Assembly: GCF_000952855.1 (NCBI RefSeq)
Contig: NZ_JSVU01000003.1
Span: 310,001 to 374,000 of the forward strand
From: Aequorivita vladivostokensis
Lineage (GTDB): Bacteria > Bacteroidota > Bacteroidia > Flavobacteriales > Flavobacteriaceae
Direction: 5' to 3'
Length of the DNA: 64,000 bases
In this document: positions 53,319 to 62,118 of the stretch, piece after piece
Layout: each line of letters opens with the position of its first letter
How positions within the stretch are numbered: position 1 is the stretch's first letter
Notes under the pieces: model-generated
The model's input: only the letters and a program-made list of their open reading frames with translations
Database searches by the model: none
What the model was told of the DNA's origin: nothing
Program-made: the position numbers and the translations under genes

Positions 53319-54680
53319 TTAAAATTTCAAAAACCACCGCATCAACTTCAATCGAAACGGTGTGTGTGGATAATATCGAATTGAAGGATCCAGCCAAGTG
53401 GGTTTGTCCATCACGCTTTTATAATGGGTAAAGGCTTTGAAGCCGGCTTCTCCATGATAGTTGCCGATACCGCTTTGGCCCACGCCGCCAAAAGGCAGGT
53501 TCGAATTGCTGATGTGCATTACCGTTTCATTAATTGCGCCGCCTCCAAAGGAAATCTCTTTTAATACTTTCTTCTTTATGGAACTACTTTTTGTGAAGAG
53601 ACAACAAGACAACGGTTTGGGAAGACTATTCACTTTAGCAATAGCCTCTTCAATAGTTTTATAAGTTATTACGGGCAGGATGGGGCCAAAAATTTCCTCT
53701 TGCATCACCGCATCATCCATAGTTACATTTTGCATTATGGTGGGCTGAATGTAGCGGGTTTCTTTGTGGGTTTGGCCGCCATAATATATTTTTTCAGGAT
53801 TGAGCATTTTGGTAAGCCGCTCAAAATTATCGTTATTGATTATTTGAAGGTAATTGTCATTTTCAAAAGCAAAGTGCTGGCTTATTATTTCCTCTTTAGC
53901 CCGTTCGAGAAATTTTTGTTCGATGCTTTTGTGAACGAGGACATAGTCCGGAGCAATACAGGTTTGGCCTGCGTTCAGAAATTTCCCCCATACCAGTCGT
54001 CTTACCGAAACTTTCAGATTGCAACTTTCAGTAACAATTGCAGGACTTTTACCACCTAACTCTAAAGTTACGGGCGTGAGGTTTTCTGCGGCGGCCTTGT
54101 AAACGATCTTGCCAACTCTGGTGCTGCCGGTAAAAAATATTTTATCAAATTTTTGTTTTAACAACTCTTGGGTCTCTTCTACCCCACCCTCAACCACGGT
54201 GAAATATGCCGGATCAAAATTTTCCTTTACAATTTTCGCCATAGCGGCGGCAGTGTTTGAGGGGAGTTCGCTGGGTTTTAATATTATTGTATTTCCAGCG
54301 GCTATTGCTGCAATAACCGGAGCGAAGGAAAGTTGGTATGGGTAATTCCAAGCGCCAATTACAAGACTCACACCCAAAGGCTCCGGGATGATATAACTGG
54401 AAGCGGGAAAGTTTAGAATCCCTGTAGAAACGGGCTTGGTGTGCGTCCATTTAAAAATATTGCTCCGTGCTTCCTTAATATCCTTGTAAAGCAGGGAAAG
54501 CTCCGTAGTGTAATTATCAAACTCCGACTTTTTGAAATCGTTGTAAATGGCTTCGTGAAGCAGGGACTCATTTTTTTGTAATGCCTGCTGAAGAATTTTT
54601 AATTGCTTTCTTCTAAAGTGAAGATTTTTGGTGGCGTGGGTGTTGAAAAAATTGCGTTGGGCGATAATAATTTCTTTCAT
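53319..54680 (-). CDS. Aldehyde dehydrogenase (ALDH3-like)
   Basis: 453 aa from the ATG at 54680. NAD(P)-dependent aldehyde dehydrogenase: ELGGKSPAIV (about 211-220, catalytic Glu), NAGQTCIAPDYV (about 240-251, catalytic Cys), and EEIFGPILPV. The size and C-terminal hydrophobic helix-like tail (FRLKLMRWFLKF) resemble the class 3/fatty-aldehyde type. Oxidises aldehydes, substrate unknown. Operon with the 2H lipoprotein. Confidence 0.93.
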   Translation of the reverse strand: MKEIIIAQRNFFNTHATKNLHFRRKQLKILQQALQKNESLLHEAIYNDFKKSEFDNYTTELSLLYKDIKEARSNIFKWTHTKPVSTGILNFPASSYIIPEPLGVSLVIGAWNYPYQLSFAPVIAAIAAGNTIILKPSELPSNTAAAMAKIVKENFDPAYFTVVEGGVEETQELLKQKFDKIFFTGSTRVGKIVYKAAAENLTPVTLELGGKSPAIVTESCNLKVSVRRLVWGKFLNAGQTCIAPDYVLVHKSIEQKFLERAKEEIISQHFAFENDNYLQIINNDNFERLTKMLNPEKIYYGGQTHKETRYIQPTIMQNVTMDDAVMQEEIFGPILPVITYKTIEEAIAKVNSLPKPLSCCLFTKSSSIKKKVLKEISFGGGAINETVMHISNSNLPFGGVGQSGIGNYHGEAGFKAFTHYKSVMDKPTWLDPSIRYYPHTPFRLKLMRWFLKF

Positions 54681-54746
54681 AGAATCAATTTTCACTAAAA
54701 ATACTTTTAATGAAATTGATTGAAGTTAAAAAAAGTAGAAAAATTA

Positions 54747-55511
54747 TTACTTCTCCCTATTCAAAATCTTGTATTCCTCATAACAGCCGCTGATGGCATC
54801 GAGAATCTGCAGATCGTTTGCCGTGCGGATAAAATCTTTGGAATAGCTGCATTTGTTGAGTATTTCATCTATATCCACACGTTCCAACTGCAGAACAGCC
54901 ATAAGCGTTTCACGGTCGAATTTACTTTGCAAAAGGTTCCGGATTTCGTCATCTTCCTTCATTTGGCGTAGCTTGCGCATCTGTTTCGGTCGTTTTCCGA
55001 AGACGTTATAGAGAAAATCAGCAGGATTGAAAATAGAACTTAACACCTTACTTACCGCCCCCGGCTGGTTGCTTCCGCCTTCATACCCTGTATTTAGACC
55101 TGAAATTCGGTAGCGGTAATTATCGTAAATAGGGATTAGTTTTGCGTCAATCTCTACATAACCTGTAAGTTGAACCGGCTTTACTACTACTTCTTCGAGG
55201 GCGATGCCCAGCTCGGTCATTTTTACCTTTATATCGCCAAACCTAAGCCAGTCATTGGTCACCCGAACGCGCAGCGACTTGAAACCGAGGTACGAAAAAT
55301 ATAGCGTGTCATTAACGGCAGCCCTTATGGCAAACTCTCCTTTTTCGTTGGTAGTGGTACCTATAACCTGGTTGAGGTTCACGATATTTACGTTTTCCAA
55401 AAGATTATCGTTGGCATCGTTCATCACGGTACCTTTGATTATCGTATTTTCCTGGGCAAAGGAAATTGCGGCAACAAAAAAGAGGGCAAAAAGTAGGATG
55501 TGTTTTTTCAT
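54747..55511 (-). CDS. Carboxypeptidase-regulatory-like (CarboxypepD_reg) secreted protein
   Basis: 254 aa from the ATG at 55511, giving a clean signal peptide (MKKHILLFALFFVAAISFA before QEN). A CarboxypepD_reg-like beta domain (about 24-105: IIKGTVMNDANDNLLENVNI, ATTNEKGEFAIRA, LYFSYLGFKSL) is followed by about 150 residues of mostly helical sequence with no family I know. Such proteins are common in Bacteroidota envelopes. Follows the GNAT gene by 26 nt. Confidence 0.82.
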   Translation of the reverse strand: MKKHILLFALFFVAAISFAQENTIIKGTVMNDANDNLLENVNIVNLNQVIGTTTNEKGEFAIRAAVNDTLYFSYLGFKSLRVRVTNDWLRFGDIKVKMTELGIALEEVVVKPVQLTGYVEIDAKLIPIYDNYRYRISGLNTGYEGGSNQPGAVSKVLSSIFNPADFLYNVFGKRPKQMRKLRQMKEDDEIRNLLQSKFDRETLMAVLQLERVDIDEILNKCSYSKDFIRTANDLQILDAISGCYEEYKILNREK

Positions 55512-55537
55512 ATAGTGAATTAATATACGGAAAAATT

Positions 55538-56158
55538 TCACTGGGAGGAAATGTTCCGCTCTTTTTCAATTTTAGCTTTTAGATTTTCTTTTACCCCGCC
55601 AAACCATTCATCCTTTAAAATACTCAGCACGATGCTGTCCCTTCTTCCTTCGGGTGCGGCGCAATTGTTTCGCAAAATGCCTTCCACGGTGCAACCAATA
55701 CTTTTCATTGCCGAAATGCTCCGGGCGTTTTTGGCATCGGCGCGAAACTCCACCCGGTCAAGATCTAATGTTTCAAAAGCAAATTGGAGCAATAGCATTT
55801 TGCATTGCTTGTTGAGCCCTGTGCCCTGAAATTTCTTGCCATACCAGGTATAACCGAGTTGAACTGTATTGTGTGTTTGCTGATAGTCGTAAAATCGGGT
55901 GCTGCCGGCCACCTCTCCGGTGCGTTTATCAAAAACAAGAAAGGGATAGGCGGTTTCTTGCGTTCTGCCAAAAATGGCGGCATCAATATAAGTTTTTAAA
56001 TTTTCCAGACCATTGGCTGGTTGTAGGGAGTAGTTCCAAATTTCGGGTTCCTGCTCGGAAAAGGGAAGCAGTAAATCCAAGTCTTTATGGTGCAGCGGCC
56101 TGAGCCGCACACGGTCGTTTTCCAGTATGTATTCCTGCAGAAAGTTGAAGGTTTGCAT
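55538..56158 (-). CDS. GNAT N-acetyltransferase (RimJ/RimL-like)
   Basis: 206 aa. GNAT fold with ENDRVRLRPLHHKDLDLLLPF at the N-terminus, QLGYTWYGKKFQGTGLNKQ (about 95-113, acetyl-CoA loop), and DRVEFRADAKNARSISAMKSIG (about 134-155). Transfers acetyl to an unknown amine, possibly a protein N-terminus. Its ATG lies only 8 nt past the T tract of the helicase terminator, so expression must come by read-through or a promoter inside that region. Operon with the CarboxypepD-like gene. Confidence 0.87.
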   Translation of the reverse strand: MQTFNFLQEYILENDRVRLRPLHHKDLDLLLPFSEQEPEIWNYSLQPANGLENLKTYIDAAIFGRTQETAYPFLVFDKRTGEVAGSTRFYDYQQTHNTVQLGYTWYGKKFQGTGLNKQCKMLLLQFAFETLDLDRVEFRADAKNARSISAMKSIGCTVEGILRNNCAAPEGRRDSIVLSILKDEWFGGVKENLKAKIEKERNISSQ

Positions 56159-56165
56159 AAACTTT

Positions 56166-56195
56166 AAAAAAAACGGGCCTCGATTAAAGGCCCGT
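56166..56195 (-). terminator. Rho-independent terminator of the DEAD-box helicase gene
   Basis: 8-bp stem ACGGGCCT/AGGCCCGT (56173-56180 with 56188-56195), 7-nt loop, followed on the minus strand by an eight-T tract (56173-56166). About 50 nt after the helicase stop. Ends 8 nt before the GNAT ATG. Confidence 0.85.
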
Positions 56196-56246
56196 AAATA
56201 TACTTATATAGACGTTAAAGTGGTGCTAAAGTTTAATTATTCAGAA

Positions 56247-58064
56247 TTATCCTTTTCTTCGGCGTCTTCCGCCTGTGCCTTTTGCATCTGGGCGCGGGGC
56301 TCCCCTTCGGCTTTTACCTTTGAATTTTGGCTTGTCGCCGCCACCTTCAAAACCGCCACTGCGCTTTTTGAATCCTCCTTTTCTTCCGCCGCCATCGCCA
56401 CGGTCGTTTCTGTCGCCTCTTCTTTTGCCGCGATCGCGACCACCGCCACCGCCTTTGCCTTTACTGCGGCCAGTATCTTTGGAAATTTCAATATTTATCT
56501 GGCGGCCATCAAGTTTGAAATCATTGAAAATGCCCATTACCAATTCCTGATGTGTGGTATCGGTATTGAAAAAAGAGAAACTGTCCTTTACGTCAACTTT
56601 ATAAACATCGTCTTTGCCCAATTGAAGCAAGTCGCGGAGGAAATCCTTTAGGCTCATCCAATCGAAATCGTCTTTTGAACCTATGTTGATGAAATAGCGG
56701 GTACTGTCCTTTGCGTCTTCATCAGAAAAATTGCGTTCCCCAGAAATATTGAGGTCTTTACTGTTTTTGTAATAATTCAAGAAACGTGTAAACTCTACGG
56801 AAAACACTTTTTTGATGAGCTCTTCCTTTGAAAAATCTGCCAATACCTCGTTTATATTCGGAAGATAGGCGTTTATTTCAGGGTTTATTTTCGCGTCCTT
56901 TATACTGTTTGCCAAGTGGAACATTTGTACTTCGCAGATTTCCATTCCCGAAGGTATTTCCTTGGCAATGAATTTCTTTTGGATCATTTTTTCAATCGTG
57001 TGAATTTTTCGCACTTCACTTTTTGAAACAATCACCATGGAAATACCCGTCTTTCCAGCGCGTCCGGTACGGCCACTACGGTGGGTATAGGTTTCTATTT
57101 CGTCTGGCAGTTGATAATTTATTACGTGGGTAATATCGTCCACGTCAATGCCCCGGGCGGCAACATCGGTTGCTACCAGCATTTGTATTTGGCGATTTCG
57201 GAACGATTTCATTACCGTATCACGTTGGCTCTGGCTCAAATCGCCGTGAATGGCCGCGGCGTTGTAACCATCTTCAATAAGCTGTTCGGCAACTTTTTGG
57301 GTGTCGCGTTTTGTTCTACAGAAAATCACGGAAAAGATTTCCGGATTTGCATCTGCCAAACGCTTCAAGGCATTGTAGCGGTCGCGGGCGTTTACCAGAT
57401 AATATTCGTGCGAAACTTGGTCGGAACCAACGTTTTTGGTACCCACGGTAATTTCCACGGGCGTGTGCATAAATTTCTTTGCGATCGTGGAAACCTCCTT
57501 CGGCATCGTTGCGCTGAAAAGCCAAGTGCTTTTTTCCTTTGGCGAGTGCGAGAGTATTTCGGTAATGTCCTCGTAAAAGCCCATATTGAGCATTTCGTCG
57601 GCTTCATCGAGCACGCAGTATTCTATTTTTGAAATATCAATCAGGCCACGACCTATCATATCTTTCATTCGGCCCGGGGTTGCCACGATAATCTGGGAAC
57701 CCTTTTTAATTTGGCGCGCCTGATCGGTAATGCTTGCCCCACCATAAACGGCGGTAACGTTAAGGCCCGGCATATATTTGCCGTAGGCGATCATTTCATT
57801 TGTAATCTGAAGGCACAGTTCGCGGGTTGGCGAAAGGATAAGGCCTTGGGTAGTGCGACTGTTTACGTCAATTTTTTGCAACATGGGGAAACCAAAGGCT
57901 GCGGTTTTACCGGTTCCTGTCTGGGCCAGGGAAACCATGTCGGTCTCGCGGTCCAAAAGGATTGGGATTGCTTTTTCTTGTACTTCCGAAGGGGTTTCAA
58001 AACCCATGTCGGCGATGGCTTTTAGAAGATTTTCTTCCAAGCCGAGTGCTTTAAATGCTGTCAT
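56247..58064 (-). CDS. DEAD-box RNA helicase
   Basis: 605 aa. RecA-like motor with AQTGTGKTAAFG (Walker A, about 45-56), DEAD in VLDEADEML, SATMP, and HRSGRTGRAG (motif VI). A helicase C-terminal RNA-binding extension follows (about 380-520), then a strongly basic Gly/Arg-rich tail (about 520-605, with GGGGGRDRGKRRGDRNDRG). Resembles CsdA/DeaD-type cold-shock helicases acting in ribosome assembly and RNA decay. A probable long leader precedes it and a strong terminator follows. Confidence 0.94.
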   Translation of the reverse strand: MTAFKALGLEENLLKAIADMGFETPSEVQEKAIPILLDRETDMVSLAQTGTGKTAAFGFPMLQKIDVNSRTTQGLILSPTRELCLQITNEMIAYGKYMPGLNVTAVYGGASITDQARQIKKGSQIIVATPGRMKDMIGRGLIDISKIEYCVLDEADEMLNMGFYEDITEILSHSPKEKSTWLFSATMPKEVSTIAKKFMHTPVEITVGTKNVGSDQVSHEYYLVNARDRYNALKRLADANPEIFSVIFCRTKRDTQKVAEQLIEDGYNAAAIHGDLSQSQRDTVMKSFRNRQIQMLVATDVAARGIDVDDITHVINYQLPDEIETYTHRSGRTGRAGKTGISMVIVSKSEVRKIHTIEKMIQKKFIAKEIPSGMEICEVQMFHLANSIKDAKINPEINAYLPNINEVLADFSKEELIKKVFSVEFTRFLNYYKNSKDLNISGERNFSDEDAKDSTRYFINIGSKDDFDWMSLKDFLRDLLQLGKDDVYKVDVKDSFSFFNTDTTHQELVMGIFNDFKLDGRQINIEISKDTGRSKGKGGGGGRDRGKRRGDRNDRGDGGGRKGGFKKRSGGFEGGGDKPKFKGKSRRGAPRPDAKGTGGRRRRKG

Positions 58065-58215
58065 TTTATGTATTAAAATTTTTATATGTGTGCTAATGGG
58101 AAGCTACTGGACATATAAAAAACGGACAGCTTCACTATAACACTCCTCACCCTGAGGATTTTTCCTGAAAACCAAAAGCTTCTGGCGATTGATTTTTTTC
58201 AAGGGCGCAAAAGTA
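58065..58215 (-). promoter_or_regulatory. Probable long leader and promoter of the DEAD-box helicase
   Basis: A perfect TAnnTTTG element (TACTTTTG, minus strand 58215-58208) lies about 145 nt upstream of the helicase ATG. Between them is a small hairpin (6-bp stem TCCTCA/TGAGGA at 58144-58149 and 58153-58158) and AU-rich sequence. Long structured leaders are typical of cold-induced helicase mRNAs; no -33 box is evident. Confidence 0.4.
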
Positions 58216-58388
58216 GTTTAAAGTTTTTAGTTTACGACATCCGTTGGCAATTTTTTTTTCAGAAGCAGAAAACTCTCTTCAAACCAGTAAATTGCATCTC
58301 AGTAATTATTAATTAAAAAAGATTAAAATAAATTCCGCTACATAACTTTTGTATTTCTATTTTTGAAAAATATTATTCAAGCACAATT
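58216..58388. other. Divergent promoter spacer
   Basis: Remaining part of the 324-bp gene-free gap between the helicase and the plus-strand barrel gene. It carries TATTTTTG (TAnnTTTG) at 58358-58365, about 24 nt before the plus-strand ATG, as the likely -7 element for that gene. I see no gene here. Confidence 0.45.
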
Positions 58389-58985
58389 ATGATCAAACGT
58401 TTACTACTACTAGGGATTTTTCTAAACTCATTTTTGGCCATTTCCCAAACTTTTGAATTTGGCCCATTAATTCAATATCACCGTTCAGCTTTTATTTTTG
58501 AAGATAGATCCAAAATAATTGTAGGAGACAACGATATAGATTACGGCAACAAAACAACTGAGAGTGACAGTCATTTTGCCTTTGGTGGTTATGCGGCCTA
58601 TTATACAGAAAACACTTTCTCGTATGCGGCAGATCTATTTTATGTTGCTACCTCCTCTCCAAATTATGGCGATAATACTTTTCATAGCATCAATTTAATT
58701 CCAACTGTAGGCGCAGAAATTGGTAATTCTCACTTGCATTTCAATTTAGGAATCGGGGTTGGATTTATGTTGAATAAACCGTCTTTTGATAATGTAAAGG
58801 ACGTTCAACCAAAAAATTACAGCGCCATAGATGGTCTTGTGAAATTGGCAATTCAATATAGAATTAAAGAAATATTGAGCATTGACGGCGGCGTGCTGTA
58901 CGGGGTAAGCAAAGTAGTTGACGAACAACGCCGATTCCATTTTTATATAGGTACTCGCGTACCTCTGAATTTGATTCTAAATTAA
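58389..58985 (+). CDS. Outer-membrane beta-barrel-like protein
   Basis: 198 aa with a signal peptide (MIKRLLLLGIFLNSFLAISQ) followed by alternating amphipathic strands (FAFGGYAAYYTENTFSYAAD, LHFNLGIGVGFMLN, and a C-terminal RFHFYIGTRVPLNLILN). Predicted eight-stranded barrel; no named family. Confidence 0.72.
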   Translation: MIKRLLLLGIFLNSFLAISQTFEFGPLIQYHRSAFIFEDRSKIIVGDNDIDYGNKTTESDSHFAFGGYAAYYTENTFSYAADLFYVATSSPNYGDNTFHSINLIPTVGAEIGNSHLHFNLGIGVGFMLNKPSFDNVKDVQPKNYSAIDGLVKLAIQYRIKEILSIDGGVLYGVSKVVDEQRRFHFYIGTRVPLNLILN

Positions 58986-59065
58986 GTATTTTATCATCAA
59001 TTACAGATTTTAAGACTTTATAGATTTTATACTGAAAACTGCGACTGAATACGGCGACTGAAAAC

Positions 59066-59638
59066 TTATTTCGAAAGATAATCAATCAACTGCCGCATCG
59101 CCTTTCCGCGATGGCCTATTTCGCTTTTTTGGGTGAGGGTCATTTCTGCAAAGGTTTTATCGAAGCCTTTGGGTTGAAAAACCGGATCGTAACCAAAACC
59201 TGAGTCGCCACGGGGCTCTTTGATTATTTCACCTTCGCAGATTCCGAGAAACATAATTTCTTCGTGTTCCATATTCAAGGCAATTGCCGTTTTGAATCTT
59301 GCCAAGCGGTCTTCTTTGCCTTCCAAATTTTTCAGCAATTTTTTAATATTCGCGGTTGAATCGTGCGAAACTCCCGCATAACGGGCGCTGTAAACACCGG
59401 GTTCGTTGTTTAGGGCTTTTACCTCCAGCCCTGTATCATCCGCAAAGCAGTTTAAATTGTATTTATTGCGAACGTAATTCGCCTTTAAAATTGCGTTGCC
59501 CTCAATGGTGTCTGCCGTTTCGGCAATGTCTTCATCGCAACCAATATCGTTTAAACTGAGCAATTCAATATGGTGCGGAAGCATGGCTTTTACTTCGGTG
59601 AATTTGTTTTGGTTGTGGGTGGCGAAGACGAGTTTCAT
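59066..59638 (-). CDS. rdgB: RdgB/HAM1 non-canonical purine NTP pyrophosphatase
   Basis: 190 aa. Hydrolyses dITP, XTP and ITP to keep them out of DNA. FATHNQNKFTEVKAML (about 4-19), FADDTGLEVKALNNEPGVYSARYAG (split about 65-89), FGYDPVFQP and the C-terminal SEIGHRGKAMRQL are all in place. Last gene of trmH-like / 116-aa / rdgB, 2 nt after the 116-aa gene. Confidence 0.96.
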   Translation of the reverse strand: MKLVFATHNQNKFTEVKAMLPHHIELLSLNDIGCDEDIAETADTIEGNAILKANYVRNKYNLNCFADDTGLEVKALNNEPGVYSARYAGVSHDSTANIKKLLKNLEGKEDRLARFKTAIALNMEHEEIMFLGICEGEIIKEPRGDSGFGYDPVFQPKGFDKTFAEMTLTQKSEIGHRGKAMRQLIDYLSK

Positions 59639-59640
59639 TA

Positions 59641-59991
59641 TTAGTAATGAGAATTTAGATTTGAAATGTAAGATTTTATTTTTTCTGAAATTTGCAGAAC
59701 AGTTTCAAAATCACAACATTCGACGAAAATAACGACCTCATCTTTTTCATATTTAAATTTGAGTTGTTGTCTATCGTAGTAGTGATATTTAGGACCCGAA
59801 AAAAGTATAAAATTAATTGCCGTGATAAAAAAATTTGTTGATTTTGTTTTCGCCTCAACTTTATTTATGAGTTCAAAACTATAAAACCTATTTGTATTCT
59901 CTTTAGAGTCATCCTTAATTTGAAAACCTTTTTCAAGAAATTCAAATTCAAACAAAGGATTGGTTCGCAAAGTTATCCTTTCAGCAATCAT
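59641..59991 (-). CDS. Conserved small protein of unknown function
   Basis: 116 aa with one hydrophobic central stretch (NFFITAINFILFSGP, about 53-67) and otherwise charged; reads like a PH-like or small soluble domain. No family recognised. Its ATG overlaps the TrmH stop by 4 bp (ATGA) and its stop is 2 nt before rdgB, so it is the middle gene of an operon. Confidence 0.7.
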   Translation of the reverse strand: MIAERITLRTNPLFEFEFLEKGFQIKDDSKENTNRFYSFELINKVEAKTKSTNFFITAINFILFSGPKYHYYDRQQLKFKYEKDEVVIFVECCDFETVLQISEKIKSYISNLNSHY

Positions 59992-60689
59992 TGTTCGGGA
60001 TTTTCAAGGTAATATCTTTCAATTATTTCTTCCGAAGCCTTGATGGTCTTTTTCATCCACTCCATTTCAATCTCCAGTTTTTCTGCTTCGGAAAGTTGCC
60101 AGTTTACTTTGCTCTGCTTCATTTTTGAAACCACGCTTTGCAAAATAATCGCTGCGGAAACCGAGATGTTCAAACTCTCCGTAAACCCGTACATAGGGAT
60201 TTTTAGAAAACCATCGGCGGCGTTCATTACCGTATCGCTCAATCCGTCGCTCTCTTTTCCGAAGAAAAAGGCGCTCTTTTTTGAAACGTCAAATTCGTGC
60301 AACAAAGTCGAAGCATCGTGGGGCGTGGTGGCAATAATTTGATAGCCCGAATCCCTAAGATTTTTAATACAATCGGTGATGGAGTGGTACCGCTTCAGAC
60401 TTACCCATTTCTGCGCGCCCATGGCAATTTCCTTATCCACGCGTTTTCCGAGACGTTCTTCCACCACGTGCAAATCCTGAATGCCAAAAACATCGCAGGT
60501 ACGCATTACCGCGCTGGTGTTGTGGAGCTGGTACACGTCTTCGGTTGCCACGGTGAAATGACGCGTACGTTCAGAGAGCACTTTTTTGAACAAGGCTGTT
60601 CTACGTTCGGTAAGATAGGTTTGTAAATATTGAAACAATGCTAAGTCCAAAGTGGAAAAGATTTTTGGTTTAAAAATATCAATTTTCAA
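59988..60689 (-). CDS. SpoU-family tRNA/rRNA 2'-O-methyltransferase (TrmH-like)
   Basis: 233 aa. SPOUT methyltransferase with NTSAVMRTCDVFGIQD (about 57-72, motif 1), FFFGKESDGLSD (about 146-157) and IPMYGFTESLNISVSAAI (about 168-185, motif 3). Closest to TrmH (Gm18 of tRNA) by these motifs and the extended N-terminal HxxxF-like region. The only in-frame starts before the conserved part are TTG codons (60689, or 60650 which would give a shorter form beginning LDLALFQYLQ). So a non-ATG start is needed. Confidence 0.88.
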   Translation of the reverse strand: MKIDIFKPKIFSTLDLALFQYLQTYLTERRTALFKKVLSERTRHFTVATEDVYQLHNTSAVMRTCDVFGIQDLHVVEERLGKRVDKEIAMGAQKWVSLKRYHSITDCIKNLRDSGYQIIATTPHDASTLLHEFDVSKKSAFFFGKESDGLSDTVMNAADGFLKIPMYGFTESLNISVSAAIILQSVVSKMKQSKVNWQLSEAEKLEIEMEWMKKTIKASEEIIERYYLENPEQ

Positions 60690-60779
60690 TTTCGATTTTG
60701 CTAAGATAAAAGTTATTGGTTTAATAGTTTCTTTCTAAAAACCGCAATTTTAAATAACTTAGTAATTCAATAATCAATT

Positions 60780-61451
60780 ATGAAAATAGCAGTATTGACT
60801 GGCGCAGGTGTGAGCGCAGAAAGTGGCATAAAAACATTTCGGGACAGTGATGGGCTCTGGGAAGGTCACGATGTTATGGAAGTAGCCTCACCCGAAGGTT
60901 TTGAGAGAAACCCAAAAGTGGTATTGGATTTTTACAACCAACGCCGAAAACAATTGTTGACCGTAAAACCAAATGCAGCTCATTTTGCTTTGGCTGATTT
61001 AGAAAAAAACCATGACGTTACTATAATTACCCAAAACGTTGATGATCTGCACGAACGGGCAGGCAGCACCAATTTAATACATCTTCACGGCGAACTTTTA
61101 AAAGTGCGTTCCACTTTTGATGAAGATTTAATTTTAGATTGGAAAGAGGACTTGAACTTGGGAGATTTCTGTGAAAACAATCACCAACTGCGCCCCCACA
61201 TTGTCTGGTTTGGCGAAATGGTGCCGATGATTGAGGTTGCGGCCGATGTTGTAGCGCGAGCCGATGCGGTTATTATTGTGGGAACTTCGATGCAAGTGTA
61301 TCCCGCCGCAGGGTTGGTGCAGTATGCCAAACCGGATGCGCATATTTATTTTGTCGATCCCAAACCTTCCATTTCAGAGAGCAAAAGAATTACAGTTTTT
61401 GCTGAAAAAGCTTCTATTGGCGTTCCAAAAGTTGTTGAACTTCTAAAATAA
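60780..61451 (+). CDS. cobB: Sirtuin-type NAD-dependent deacylase (class III, zinc-less)
   Basis: 223 aa. NAD-binding GAGVSAESGIKTFRD (about 8-22), TQNVDDLHERAG, catalytic His in HLHGEL (H103). YxxR pair at Y52/R55 (FYNQRRKQ) marks the class III/SIRT5-like group that removes succinyl/malonyl groups. The zinc-binding cysteine quartet of canonical sirtuins is absent; only one cysteine remains (in DFCENN), so this is a zinc-free variant. Followed by the helical protein with 5 nt between. Confidence 0.9.
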   Translation: MKIAVLTGAGVSAESGIKTFRDSDGLWEGHDVMEVASPEGFERNPKVVLDFYNQRRKQLLTVKPNAAHFALADLEKNHDVTIITQNVDDLHERAGSTNLIHLHGELLKVRSTFDEDLILDWKEDLNLGDFCENNHQLRPHIVWFGEMVPMIEVAADVVARADAVIIVGTSMQVYPAAGLVQYAKPDAHIYFVDPKPSISESKRITVFAEKASIGVPKVVELLK

Positions 61452-61456
61452 AAATT

Positions 61457-62023
61457 ATGTTGCCTGAAGATTTAAAACAAAAATTGATGGAGGTTGACAG
61501 CAGTCGAAATAAAAGGCAGGAGGTTGCCTTTTGGATTACCAAAAAACCCCATTATGTTCGGGAAACACTGCAATGGTGCTTTACTGAGGATAGTGAACTT
61601 TTGGTCCAATCTGCTTGGGTGTTGGAGATTATTTGTGAACACAAAGCAAAAAACTTCTTTAAATACATGCACCTGTTTTTTGAAAAACTGCCCACAATTA
61701 AAAATGATTCGGCATTGCGCTCCTGCGCAAAAATTTGCGAAATGCTTTGCCATTATCATTTTATGAAAGGCTTCGGGATATTTTATGAGGTTTTAAACAA
61801 AAATGAAAGAAAAATTATAACAGAGTGCTGCTTTGATTGGCTCATTACCGATCAGAAAGTAGCCTGCCAGGCTCCCGCTATGCAATGCCTCTATTATTTG
61901 GGGTGGGATAATGACAAAAAATGGATTTATCCTGAGTTAAAAAACATTCTCATAGAAAATGCGCCGCAAAAAAGTGCAGGATACCAAGCACGCGCCAGGA
62001 AAATTCTGAAAAAAATTTCCTGA
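61457..62023 (+). CDS. Conserved helical protein next to sirtuin
   Basis: 188 aa, almost all helix (HEAT-like pattern), with Cys/Trp-rich stretches (CEMLCHYHFMKGF, CCFDWLITDQKVACQAPAM). I recall relatives sometimes labelled adenylosuccinate lyase in flavobacteria, but the lyase signature is not here. Begins 5 nt after cobB, so likely the same transcript. Function unknown. Confidence 0.72.
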   Translation: MLPEDLKQKLMEVDSSRNKRQEVAFWITKKPHYVRETLQWCFTEDSELLVQSAWVLEIICEHKAKNFFKYMHLFFEKLPTIKNDSALRSCAKICEMLCHYHFMKGFGIFYEVLNKNERKIITECCFDWLITDQKVACQAPAMQCLYYLGWDNDKKWIYPELKNILIENAPQKSAGYQARARKILKKIS

Positions 62024-62063
62024 ACCCAAATTCGCCCACTGTTAAAATAAGCCTATGCAATTC

Positions 62064-62092
62064 TTTGGGCCAACATATTTTTTTTAGCTTTA
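62064..62092 (+). promoter_or_regulatory. Possible promoter of the COG3650-like lipoprotein gene
   Basis: TTTG at 62064-62067 and TAGCTTTA (62085-62092, one base off TAnnTTTG), 17 nt apart, about 27 nt before the ATG. Confidence 0.45.
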
Positions 62093-62118
62093 TAAGTCAA
62101 GTTTAAAAAAACAATATT

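Noticed and set aside
58339-58352. CTACATAACTTTTGTA as a sixth operator before the barrel gene
   Set aside because: It lacks the GTAAC/GTTAC arms and sits only about 5 nt from the -7 element instead of 22.
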